From: Blasia pusilla
Lineage: Eukaryota > Marchantiophyta > Marchantiopsida > Blasiales
Length of the DNA stretch: 64,000 bases
Assembly: GCA_050084515.1 (NCBI GenBank)
Contig: CM114275.1
Span: 7,316,001-7,380,000 of the forward strand
Reading direction: 5' to 3'
Of the stretch, positions 25,380 to 55,804 are shown in pieces (the first letter of the stretch is position 1; every line of letters begins with the position of its first letter). A program made the position numbers and the translations under genes. The notes beneath the pieces were generated by a model, which saw nothing but the letters and a program-made list of their open reading frames with translations, did not search any database and was not told where the DNA came from.

Positions 25380-26517
25380 TTCACTCTTTGAGGGAATCCC
25401 ATCCTCGCTCGCTAAACGAGTGGAACTCATCGGCGTTGGGCTCCACCAACCTGATTTGTTATAATTGTGGCGAACCTAGTCATCCCAAACCAAACCAGGT
25501 CCGGCCTCCTTGAATGCATAGGAAGCGGGAAAACTCACCAATGTGGGAAAGGCTGCTCGTGGCATGTCAATCCTGTTGACCACAATCAACGACGGTCAAT
25601 CACCGTGCCTCACTGCCTATGATCGACGACCCGGATCCAATATAGAATCCACCAACAAATCGAAGGAGCGCTCCACTCTGGCATAAGCCCTTCGCAACAT
25701 CTCGTGTGGTACCAAGTTGGTCCACCAAAGATGCAGGCGGTGTGCTCTAGAACCTACACTCGCCGTATCTAACAACACTGCTGAGCTGATCCATGCGCGC
25801 ACCTCATGTGCACTCGTCACCACGCGGGACCTTGAATCACCCAAAATCGACATTCTCCAAAATGTATGCTGGAGAACAAGGCTGATGCTCTTATAAATGT
25901 CGCAACATCCGCATCATCTCCCAAAACAACCTGGACCGAGTGTCAACTAACCCGCTATCTTGTCTAGCACTCGATTGGCCCTGACACGGCCAACCAGCAA
26001 TGACCAAGTCTATGGTCCCTACCCGCTCCAAGCCCTGCGCCCCCAACAATGAAATGTCCCTCGCTAGGCAACTCTTGTAACCCTGAATGGCGAGCGGATA
26101 AGCAGTACGTTGTTTGCGAAGAAACAAGGTTTGCAAGCATGGATTTTTGGAGATTCGGGCGGACCACAAGTCGGAAACGGAGAGAAATCCACTTGCTGTT
26201 TTGTCTAAGAGGTTCGCCCAACATGAAGGAAGATGTTGCGAATATGAAGAAACAAGGTTTACTTCATCCTTTGCCAATCCCTTAGGGCCACATGGTGAAG
26301 TGATCAAAGCGCGACGCAACATCATCAATCTCCACATCAGGTTTAGTTTCGCTTTTAGTTGGTATCCTCGGATCAAACGGAAAAAAGCGTGCACTCGGCA
26401 AAGAGATTGGGCAAAAATAGCATCTAACCTAGTGGTGATCCCTCCAAAGTGATCCAACACCCGAATACCCTCCTCTGGGATGCACCACACAATTGGGGTG
26501 GTATCCAAAGGGGTCAT
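25380..26517 (-). pseudogene. C5 cytosine DNA methyltransferase domain inside gypsy pol
   Basis: C5 methyltransferases transfer a methyl group from S-adenosylmethionine to cytosine. In the minus frame 26517-25891 I see motif I (RVLDHFGGITT, about 26468-26414, AdoMet binding) and motif IV (IDLVIAGWPCQGQS, catalytic Cys codon 25984-25986), followed by SRLFWEMMRMLRHL. Motif VI (LENV, 25850-25858) lies in a second frame. SVGSRAHR and LWWTNLVP (25853-25617) lie in a third. An RMGFP box (25391-25405), the usual C-terminal AdoMet-site motif, lies further on. The motif order is canonical, but frames change at least three times, so this copy is dead. About 190 bp near 26090-26280 looks inserted between motifs I and IV. 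The domain sits between protease and RT of the same polyprotein. I infer it was part of the element, because homologous boundary sequence is duplicated with the element (28090 versus 26503). Confidence 0.85.
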
Positions 26518-27082
26518 ACCAAGTTGGGGAAAGACTCACTCTTCCGAAAGAATTATCTGGGGTTCCTCAAGGACCCGTCACACTCTAGTGCAAATGTCTC
26601 GCTCCACGAAGGTCTACACATGCTCGTCGGCGAGGAGGATGTTGAGCTAAGCGAAATCGTTAGGACCATAACGTTAGGGCCACCAAAGCTCTCGGTCGAG
26701 CCAAAGCGGCACTCTCTTCCACAGGACTTTTGCAAGGAGTTCGATGAAGCAATGGCTACCATGACACTCCTCTCTATAGAAATGTCAAGAACGGGAGTAT
26801 CATCTACATGGACATGTTCCTCAATCAAATCATTAGGCCAAGTGATGGCACTGCTAAATGGTGCTAAGGTCGCCATCTCTCTTGGCTCATTCATGTTTCG
26901 CCGATCACTACACGGCTGGTTGTGAATCGAATCGTAATGAGCAAAGGCCCATCACTTGAATGTCATCCTCGACTAATAAGTCTTGTTATGGCGAAAACCT
27001 AAGACTTAAGCCAAAAAGAGGGACGCTAATCGCTCCCAATAATCTAGGGAAAACCCCATCGGATATAACATCGTTGAGGTTT

Positions 27083-27430
27083 CTACCAACCAAGACGTTG
27101 TAGGACTCTGCGATCAATCACTATCGCCTTGGCTCGCAGTTGAGTACGCAGGTCAGACTCATCGTTCAGAGAGGATGTCTCGAAAGGTGAATCCTCACCA
27201 CGACCGAAAACCAGAGAGCAAGGCGTCGGGTGTGGTACTGTTCCACCCAAGGATGTCTCAGATGTCTCGGGAAATGGACAACGCTCCACATGGGCTCTCG
27301 TCAAGCCCAATCCTCTAAATGACGCTTTCCCCAACATCAGGGGTTGCACTCCCGAATCTAATAAGACGCGTTGCGGACTAAAAGCTCTACCTCCCCGACT
27401 CACCAACTAGAAGACCTCTCCTTGGTTATC
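27083..27430 (-). pseudogene. Retropepsin (aspartic protease) of gypsy element
   Basis: The minus frame 27406-27083 contains RVLLDSGVQPLMLGK, the D-S-G catalytic loop, followed by GLGLTRAHVERCPF. The enzyme is a homodimer that processes Gag-Pol. Domain order (after the zinc knuckle, before the methyltransferase) fits. A related fragment lies at 21744-21520. Confidence 0.8.
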
Positions 27431-27439
27431 CAGCAAAAC

Positions 27440-28233
27440 AACACCAAGAAAGCCATGGCATGCTCTCAAAGATACCCAAATCTTGCATACTAAATGCAAA
27501 TCGGGTCTAGCGTGTATCCCCGATGCTCTCCTCTTGGCATCTCCGCCATCCTAGCAACCACAGCCTGCCATGAATCTGACGTGAACGGCCCGAGCATTAG
27601 CTCCAAGGGCAGGTCCATCACCTCCTCTGCAATCACCTGTGAACGTGATGCAAGAACTTCAACCCACGCTCACATAGCGAGCGCCATCACATCTCGTGTA
27701 AAAAAACCGCCGGCGTCGCCCCAACGTCATAACATCGAAGAAAATAAAGGAGCGCGATACACAATGGTGGCCGCCCCAACAACTCGTTGGGGAGAGTCAA
27801 TCTCGACACATGTCCCTCCTAAGCATCAAGCAGGCAATAGGAGTCGCCAAATCAACTCGCTTCTCCCATCGCCTCCGTGCCACGCACACCAAAAACATCA
27901 CCAACTCTCCGAAGCTCGATCAGGACCCATCGATGGGGTCCTCATCGCCTCGGACAACGTGAAAGACCAAAAAAATGGAAGCTAGGAAATGGTGCTAACT
28001 CACAAGTTTTTTGTGCCACATGGTGAAGGCTTCCTCAGGCACGTGGATTTAACTCTCCGGCCGTGATCCACACCAATACCCTCACAAGCTACAATCCAAA
28101 GGGGTCATACCAACCAAGGCGGCCTACCGGGGTTCCTCCATCTAGTCGGGCAACCCGCACATCCAACCAGGATTCTCCATATCTCTGGCTGCTCCATACG
28201 ATGTCAATGCCATGGATCCAACATTGGGTAACC
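27440..28233 (-). mobile_element. Internal duplication of pol boundaries within the element
   Basis: The words ACCCAAATCTTGCATACTAA and a following CTCTCCTCTTG word at about 27475-27540 repeat the pre-RT sequence at about 24685-24760. CAATCCAAAGGGGTCATACC at about 28090, with a GGGGTTCCTC word after it, repeats the methyltransferase start at about 26503-26570. Between these two marks lie only about 600 bp, so the second copy has lost most of the methyltransferase. A 163-codon plus frame here is antisense and not a gene. Confidence 0.5.
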
Positions 28234-28760
28234 TCAATGCCATAGCGGCAATCTGCTCTTGTAGCTGCTGTATCTAAGCAGCCATCCTAGCCTCATGCCT
28301 GGCGTCTCCCTCGACGCGTCCAAGTGGTGGGACTCTACCTCCTCCACGGGCAGCTCCGCCACCTTGTCAAGCAACTCCAGCTCCTCGTCCCCCAACGGGA
28401 CCACTTGGTGCACGATCTCTAGCCCACCCGGACCGGCTACTCGCTCTGATGCCCTCTCTGGCCCTCGATCCGGACGTAACTCAGGGTGTAAACTAAAACA
28501 CCTAGCGTGTGTATGACCATACCTCTTGCAATATTCACACTGATAACCTCTTGGTGCAACACCATCTCCTCCGCCATGCTGAGGCACACGTCCATGACCC
28601 TGACAAGTGCAATCGCGCTGATGATGGGCTCCATAACATGACCAACAAGTAATCACAGAGACCACTTGGTGGCACGATCTCTAGCCCACCGGACCGGCTA
28701 CCGCTCGATGCCCTCTCCTGCCCTCGATCCGGACGAGCCGCATATGAAGGTGTATGACCA
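28234..28760 (-). pseudogene. Gag nucleocapsid with zinc knuckles, partly duplicated
   Basis: The minus frame 28665-28234 has two knuckle motifs: CWSCYGAHHQRDC (CX2CX3HX4C, one residue short of canonical, a variant I associate with plant gypsy Gag) and CEYCKRYGHTHARC (CX2CX4HX4C). Nucleocapsid knuckles bind the element RNA. About 100 bp at 28400-28480 is repeated at 28661-28735 (GACCACTTGGTG, CACGATCTCTAGCCCACC, CCGGACCGGCTA), a tandem duplication of about 260 bp. Confidence 0.8.
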
Positions 28761-28774
28761 TACCTCTTGGGTCT

Positions 28775-29857
28775 CTATGGCACGGCCTCCCAATATCCTC
28801 CTTGAGCTCGTGGTGCCACAGTCAACCTATCTCGGAGTCCACATTGCTGCACAGATGGTGCAGACAATCGTGAGTGCTCTCGCCCAGAACCCATGGTGGC
28901 TACGCTCTCCTCCACCATGTTGCACTTAATGTTCTCGGCAGTCCTAAAAACATCTCTTAACGTAGGGGAGGTGTTCATAAGAAGCACCCCTACCGCACAC
29001 GTGTTCGCAGGGTCCGGTCCAGCATTGCGTATCATGATTGGATAGCTTGAGCCTCTATCACCCCCTGAGTGACGTTGATCAACCCGCGCAAGCAAGTGTA
29101 AGCCTCACGCAAACTCGCACCCAGGCGCCTCTGGAAGTCATGGATGCTCCGCAACTTCTCCACCCTAAACCCCTGGTAGCTCGCCCTCAACTCAGCGAAG
29201 AACTTAACCACGGGGTTGAACCTAGGACTAACCCGACTAGATGGTGCAACTCCTCCAGTGCAAGCGACCCCTCCTAAAACATCACTAGTGGAAGAGGAAG
29301 TAGCCTCTCCTTATTGCTCCTCCTCATCTAGGAATGGCTTCGTCCATGACACATAGTAGAGTCGCCATGCCTCAACCTCCTAGGCATATCTGTGGGAGAA
29401 CTCATGGTAATCGTCCATGGGCGCCCCCTCTAAATGTTGGAACATACCGTTCCATGCTGTAAACAGGTTGAACTCTCTAGAGTTTGAAGCCCGCTGTGAG
29501 TCACACCAACTCCTAAACTCCGAAATGAAGTCGTGTAGCTCTATAGTGCCTATAGCACCCAAAAACCTATGCGGTCTTCTACCCGGGTCGTCCATCTCAT
29601 ACGCCCAACTGGTAGGACCACTCAATGTGTACAGTGGATCACTAACACACTTCTCTACACACTTCCCCTCGTCTGAAGACGACACAAAAGGAGATCGAGG
29701 TAGTCTCTCACGTGGATATCCTCGAAACCTTGCACCACTCCGTGTAAACCCTCCAGAGCTACTCTCACGTTCACTACCTTGTTTCTCAAAATCCCAAAAG
29801 GAAGTCGTGATGGCCCTCGTGCCCCTCTCACACGATCACTCCCAATCTCGCGAGTAA
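28775..29857 (-). pseudogene. Gag capsid region
   Basis: The minus frame 29685-29380 reads as a helical Gag capsid segment (RFLGAIGTIELHDFISEFRSW, FNLFTAWNGMFQHLEG). A further frame, 29095-28775, continues toward the knuckles. Stops separate the pieces. The start of Gag is not certain. Confidence 0.6.
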
Positions 29858-31370
29858 TCCCTCAATCACTCAAACTAAACATGCGGCACTCAATCTACAC
29901 TCTCTCACTGAGACGTATGTTATGAGGCAACAAGCAACGTATTATGGCAAATCAACTGATCTATCGTCTCATCGACAAACCATCCTCAACTCTGGACATC
30001 CCACACAAGTCTATGTCCCCTAAACCCATATATCATCGATGCTCTCAGCATCAGCACGAAATCCAATATCCCAAATAACTTCCCAATACTCGAAAATCCC
30101 TCACACGTACAAGGTAAGAGACCAGAATGGATAACCTCACAATAATGTCGATGTCGCTCCTCGGCAACTGAAAATCTCGATCCCAACTTGGTTGTGAAGA
30201 TAAATCCTCCAATCAACAAGTCGTACTCCTCTCGTATTGACGCTGCTCAAACCTCCTCGACGTGCGGTGCAGGTCCAGCGATCCGGTGCGGCATTGGCGG
30301 CACAGAACGACTACAAACAGCACGGCACCCGGGAATAGGGTGCGGCATTCGGCGATATATCCTTCTCAATCAGAAATTCACACGCTCTATTCCTTAATGA
30401 AGGAGCGGCTCCGCGATTGAGACGGTGCAGTGCGGCCACGAAGCGGCACGGCGTGACAATCGACGGCGCGTTGCGGCTACGGGCGTCACGGCACGGTACT
30501 CGATCGTTGTCAAGCGGCTATCAATCACAACATAGCAACATGAAATGAAAACTCAAACACCATAGCCCGAGGTCACTTGCCATCACTAGTTGATGATAGA
30601 ACTACGATGACGGTGGCGGCCAAACAAAGTACATGATGGCAGCGCAAGTCAGAGAATCAACGGTTGACCTAGAAGACCCTCCACTCCGTAATGGTCGTAA
30701 TGGCAACCAAGGGTGGACAACGGCCCAATGCAGCTCTGAGCAGCACTAGGCAGTGGCGGCAGCCAACGATGGATGGACCGTTGACGGCGACAGCCGCTGC
30801 CGGCGCGGCGGCTGGTTTAGGGTTTGAACAATTTAACCCTAAAAATCGCCTAGCAATGGCAATTTTGCAAGATTGACCATAACGTTTTGCTCGCAACTCC
30901 AAATTGCGCACCGTTTATTGCACACCATGCATAGCTTCACGATCTAAGACAGCATTAAAAAATATTTTGAATAAAAAATTCAAGTAAAAACTGACAGGGA
31001 TTATCGTAAAGCCCAACGTCTCTTTCTCCTAAACAAAATTTGGCAGCTCTTCCGCGCTGATTTCTCCCAACGAAAATCTAAAACTTGTGAGAACACAAAT
31101 CAGCAAGCTACATGGTGCTCTCGAGAGCACTGGCATGGAGAAATTTTCCCCCATACTCAATTCCTATCAAAAATTGGGCAGTGCTTCCGCGTGCCACTCT
31201 CCCCTACAAAAAATCAGCAAAGCAAAATAGCAAACTTGCACGGCTCTTATTCCGGTGAGCACTCCAATGAGCCATGAAGGAGTCAACACGGTCCCCCAAC
31301 CTGCACCAAACATTGAGCAATGAATGAGCTCCCCCATGAAGCTCTCTCACTCACTCATTTTCTCTTTGTA
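29858..31370. other. Untranslated leader / 5' end of the element
   Basis: No coding frame is supported. The part from 30.25 to 30.85 kb is GC-rich with CGGC-rich words; from 30.9 kb it is AT-richer. It lies where the leader and the inner part of the 5' LTR of a minus-strand element would be. A near telo-box (AACCCTAA) occurs at about 30834. Confidence 0.45.
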
Positions 31371-31545
31371 AAATAAGATCCAATCTCTCTCACAACACCA
31401 TAGTTCTCACATGTGTGCACTCTCACACGTCTCTCTCAATGTTAAACCAAACCCACTCTTCTAATGAGAGGTTTGGATTACACTCACAAGGCAAGAGACT
31501 ATAGCTCCGCCGCCTCATGCCAAGATATTCAACAAAGAGAGAATG
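31371..31545 (-). repeat. LTR-like segment, right copy
   Basis: AAAATAAGATCCAATCTCTC through a CAACAAAGAGAGAATGA word, matching 22261-22420. Differences include an extra GTGTGCACTCTCACA-like insertion. By orientation it belongs to the 5' LTR. Confidence 0.7.
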
Positions 31546-31546
31546 A

Positions 31547-31614
31547 ATTCCAAACAAGAGTATATTCATTAAGAGTTCAAAATAATATTCCAAACAAGAG
31601 TATATTCATTAAGA
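31547..31614. repeat. 40-bp tandem duplication at the element edge
   Basis: ATTCCAAACAAGAGTATATT plus CATTAAGA at 31547-31574 is repeated exactly at 31587-31614, a period of 40 bp. Confidence 0.95.
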
Positions 31615-34600
31615 ATAAGAGGGAAAAATATGCAAATACCTAGATATAAACGAGAGCACTCCAACTTCTAATATGCTTATGGAAATGATGAGAGCATATT
31701 CCAATCATACTTAATCTACAAGTTTAAATAACTAGTAGCTCTTTATTTTGGAAAAGAAGTCAAAGTATTGTAGAATGTTTAAATAGTATGATTTCAATCT
31801 CTTATTTTGTTTATTATTATTGAAAGTAAGTATTGATTTAAGAATGAAATTTTCGGTTATTTTCCACCTTCGATCTTTTACATCATTTTTCCTTTACGCC
31901 ACTATGGCTTGGGTAATATGGTATTTAGAGAAGGATTTGTAAATATTTTTGAAAAAAAAACTTATTCAATTATCTTTCACTATAATATAAAAATATTTAA
32001 GGTGAATGGGGATCCACATCAGATTTTTGTTGTGGTTTTCTAACGTTTGATATTTTGTCATCCGATCTAAAAATAGAAGTGCGGGAAAATCTGCCACCGC
32101 AACGTCTTGATTCAAATAGTAGTGGATAAAAAAGTTAGATAAGTTACTAATTTAATAGGAAAAATAATAATTAATTTAAAATAGTTTTTCTACCTGGCGC
32201 GTCAGCACTCGCGGATAGCTAGCCAGTGATGATGCTGAGTCGCGGTATTGATCGCAATCCATTTGTGGTTCGTGACCACTTACGAATTGGGACTTCTTTG
32301 AGATTTGTTGGATTCAGCTGATCAATCGGTAGGCGTTTGAGTCCGTGACGATGGAGCTTATCAAGATCTGTGCGAGTGTAAGTCTCCGAAGAGAATTTCT
32401 TAGTCAGATGAGGGCCGCGAGTCCATGAGGTGCGAGACAGTCCAGGCGCTCGTCCGAGCGCAGGCATTCTTGCAATTGCTTTCTGTTACTGTATGTATAT
32501 TAGTTCAACTTTCTTCATCTGTGGATCGGCTATGGAAGCTGTGCAGACAGATCGCGGAGTTTAATTACTCAGTTAGCGTGTACGTTTGTCGGACTTGTGA
32601 TCTTTCACTGCGTAAGTATGTAAGCTTTCCAACAGTGATGAATCACGGTGAAATTAGCCTATTGATCATGATCGGTTCGTGCGGAAATTAGTTCTCGCTC
32701 ACTTCAGGATGTGAGAATAATATTTGAAACACCAAGTGACAAGATTAAGTCTCATTCGTTAGGCCATATTACAGTAATCGTGTCCAGATCGGGACTAGAT
32801 GTGGATTTATCCTGTTGTAGAAGTTACATTGCGTCGCAGAAACATTCAAGTGGGATCGATTGTAGGCCAGAGCTAACCAACTATGTAATGAAGCATATTC
32901 TCTGGTTCGAAACTACACTGTAGACGCCTGCATGCAGAGTTCCGTATCTGAGGGCTCCATCGACCAGTTCTGCAAGGACACTCTTATCAACTTTCGAATG
33001 AATTATCTCGTCATGATGACCGTTGTAATGCCTACTGCACTACGTTAACATTCTAGTGTCAAATCATTGGACATGAAGCAGTAAATGCAAATCCGAATTT
33101 CAATACGCTTGCCTCGATATTGCATAATTTTTACAGTAGATGTGGCTAAAATTTAGGTTTACCGGCCATGATCTTGATAACCTTCCCAGAACGACCATGA
33201 TCTTCATGAATTGTCGCAAATTAAAGCACCTACGCTTAAGTGCGTATGTATAACCGTTCGGATTGTTCGAATGTATTGCTAACGTAATTATACGGTTTAA
33301 TTAAAACCACAATAGTCTGGTGATTCACTCTAGATCCCTGTCGCAGATCCCAAAATGGTGATCATGAGTTCAAATACTGTTTCGCGCACAACTTCACAAG
33401 ATATGAATTATGTAAAAACATGTGTGACCCACAATTACATGTTATTACCTGAAGGGGTCCATCAATAATGGACCCCTTCCCTTCCCGTATGAAAGCTTCC
33501 AACTTGATTAAGCTTGTCAACGGTCCATAATGTACTGTTATATTGCATGCTCCGGATCCGGCTCACACGATGCATGTCATGTCACATTGGTGTCTAAACG
33601 AGAAATTTAATTTCATAGAGCGACAAGAAATAGTGGTGTAAAACTCACATGTGAGGTTTCTGAGTCACACTAGGGAACCGGAAAACTGACCCTCTTGATA
33701 ATCATGTGAAATTGTAGCACCGGGAATTTCTGAATGTGGACGTTGAGGTCGGGTGCACCGATATCCTCATACATTGATAGAGTTTGATTTCAGCCAGTTT
33801 AAATATTAGCCTGCATTTCACGCGTCTATGCCAGAGAGAGACGATACATCGATTAAGACTAATAATCGTAGATCGCTTCCGAAAGTTTCGTGTCAAGTCT
33901 TCGTTCTCCATCGGTCTTTTGTAACGGACTCGGCGTAATCAACCTCGTCCCAGAAATTTCTAAATTTTATTCCTGCCCATCTTGATTTTTTTTCCGCATT
34001 GACGCGTCCTCGACCTTTTTCGTCAGTGATGAGTTAAACCTCATCAGTTGCTTTATTCATTCCTGAATCCGGGCCTTGTGTCCTCACCCCAATTTGCAGA
34101 TTCATTTTTGTTCATGACGTTCATAGAGAAAAACACTTTCATGTCTGTTGACTAATTCTGAATGGGGGGATTTAGAAAGATCGGAAATCAACTTTAGCGG
34201 TCTCTAGCTTCATGCCCTCGAGATCCCAAGTTAGCTTTTGGATATCGCTGGTACAATCGTGCTGTGTACAAACTCGGTCAATCCCGGGGTAGTTATCTTC
34301 ATCATCGTCTGGGACCGTTGCGGAAGATGGTTCTTGCGGTGAAATGGTTTTTCCCCCTGTTATGCATGTTGTTCATTATCCCATCCATGCCAAATCAAGG
34401 ATTGGTAAATTTGAAACCGTAATTTGCGATATAACTTCTTCGAGCCTTGCGATCCATTCAGCAGAGTACATAAAAGCGTTGATTCTTCGTACTTGTGTTC
34501 CCGACCTGCGTATCTTTCTGACATGCTAGTTGAATTGGCCGCTGCTCCACCACTTCGTGTCTCTCTGAGGTTGCGATTTCTTTCCGTCCATCATTTGTTC

Positions 34601-34888
34601 AATTGCAAATTCAGAATCCGTTCGTCGTGAATCATTCATGGTCATCGACTCTGCATATTCTCCATCTTCGGATTATCTTTCCCAAGTGCGCAAGTGTACC
34701 TTCAGTTCTAATTTTTAACCTTTTCCGCAACTATTTCATGGACAGTCGTCTGCCTCTCTCTTTTTCTTCTCGTTCATACAATGAGATCCTTCCTAGATTC
34801 GATGGCTCTACATCCAGGTACTGATTCAGTCATGGTTCCAGAAGATTCCTGATTCACCAACTTTCGGACAAGATCCAGTTTGCGAAGT
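31615..34888. other. Intergenic region upstream of the ABCC gene
   Basis: AT-rich to about 32.2 kb, then mixed. Frames of up to 88 codons (32425-32691) show no recognisable motif. It would hold the promoter and 5' UTR of the ABCC gene, and contains the perfect hairpin at 33451. Confidence 0.45.
33451..33479. repeat. Perfect 12-bp inverted repeat, 5-nt loop
   Basis: GAAGGGGTCCAT, loop CAATA, ATGGACCCCTTC. There is no following T-run of the kind a Pol III terminator would give, and the role is unknown. Confidence 0.9.
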
Positions 34889-51971
<17,083 letters not shown>

Positions 51972-52634
51972 AAGAAACCCTAATCCGACCACTGGGCCCC
52001 TTTGACCAGGACACCGGTGAAGCAACAGCCGCGCATCTGTACAGACTGGCCTCATATCGGACATCTTTCTTTCCATCAGAAGCCCTCAACTGAGTAAAAT
52101 AGTAAGCAAATTGCTGATCAACAGATGACCACAATAAAAATTGCATTAACTCCAGAAGATATATATATGGTAGTAGGCAAAACAGTCCCACTAGGGGTCT
52201 TAGAAATAGATGGCTTGCACTAATCTTCACGTTTGTAACCTGAGAACATGACCTTGGAATTGATAATCCTTTCCATTGAATTCTCATCAAAGTGCTTGGT
52301 GGTAATCTACCTTTCTTGAGTGTAAAATTGTTTCTACCCCTAGGTCAACACTGAGATTGTAATTCTTCCACTCATCCGATCCTAGATTCTATGCTTCCGG
52401 TCAAGTCATAACCTAAGCTAGTCTCGAGACCATCATTTCATGGTATCTCAACCATGCACTGGGGTGTGCTCATACCCTGCAAGTACTGAGAAATCCTAGC
52501 AAAACTGCCATTTCAAGAACCTGTTTTGAGTTTCTCCAATTCCAAGACTCGTTCATTGACCATTCAAGCAAAAGAAACTAAGATCTTGCATGAGATACCA
52601 TGCAAAGGACTTTGCATAGCTGGCACCATTATGA
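51972..52634. other. Convergent intergenic region
   Basis: About 660 bp between the end of the ABCC gene (+) and the stop codon of Bud32 (-). It must hold both 3' UTRs. No coding signal was seen. Confidence 0.6.
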
Positions 52635-55188
<2,554 letters not shown>

Positions 55189-55804
55189 CTTCCCCCTCCC
55201 CTGTCCCGTCCCAAGCTCTACTACCAACACAGTCCGCTCCCACCAATTCACGCGACTCGTGCTTCCGACGCAGGTCTCCCGATCAGAAGCGACGCCAAAA
55301 CATTTCAACCCCAAACTGTCACAAAGTCCGTGTCCACGCGCATTCTCGCCTACTTTCCACGAAGAACGTCCCCCGCAGAGACGCAAATGGAAGCGACACA
55401 GGCATCTCTGGAGTCTCGAACACCGTCGAACACCGCCGGGAACCGACGGTGAATGATCCATTAATCTCTGGGATGAATCATCATATCCCCGTCACCTCTG
55501 CCGTCGAAAACTGGAAGGACTCACAGCGTATTGGAAGGCTGCGATGACGCGATACCGACCACCGTCCACTTATCTACGGCGACGGCAGTCTCCGTCCGAG
55601 GCGAGATATCTGCATCACCGTCGGATAATGCACGGCGTCGGTGGACGTCACATGAGGAAGAAGAGCACAGACAGAGAGAGAGAGAGGGAGAAAGGGAAGC
55701 AAACGACTCCGCAAACATGAGAAGGGGTTTGTGACGCAGCCCGAGCAATTTGCTGTGGTAGACATAGCCAGAACGCAAAATGTGGAGTTAATGAGAGAGG
55801 GGAA
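55189..55804. promoter_or_regulatory. Shared (bidirectional) promoter region
   Basis: 616 bp between the divergent start codons of Bud32 (55188, minus) and the pseudouridine synthase (55805, plus), both 5' UTRs included. It is GC-richer than the flanks and contains an AG-rich microsatellite at about 55670-55690. No TATA box is clear. The short distance makes a common regulatory region likely. Confidence 0.55.

Larger units (their letters stand above)
22141..31560 (-). mobile_element. Decayed Ty3/gypsy LTR retrotransposon carrying a DNA methyltransferase
   Basis: Read on the minus strand, the domains run gag (29.7 kb), zinc knuckle (28.6), aspartic protease (27.4), C5 DNA methyltransferase (26.5-25.4), reverse transcriptase (24.8-24.0), RNase H (24.0-23.4) and the start of the integrase region (23.3-22.95), where it is truncated. 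LTR-like segments of about 170 bp lie at both ends (22261 and 31371). Every pol domain is broken by stops or frameshifts, and two segments are duplicated internally, so the copy cannot be active. The RT-to-RNase H order before integrase is that of Ty3/gypsy, not Ty1/copia. Primer-binding site, polypurine tract and target-site duplication were not identified. Confidence 0.85.

Noticed and set aside
27494-27985. 163-codon plus frame
   Set aside because: It is antisense within the duplicated, deleted pol segment. No recognisable domain.
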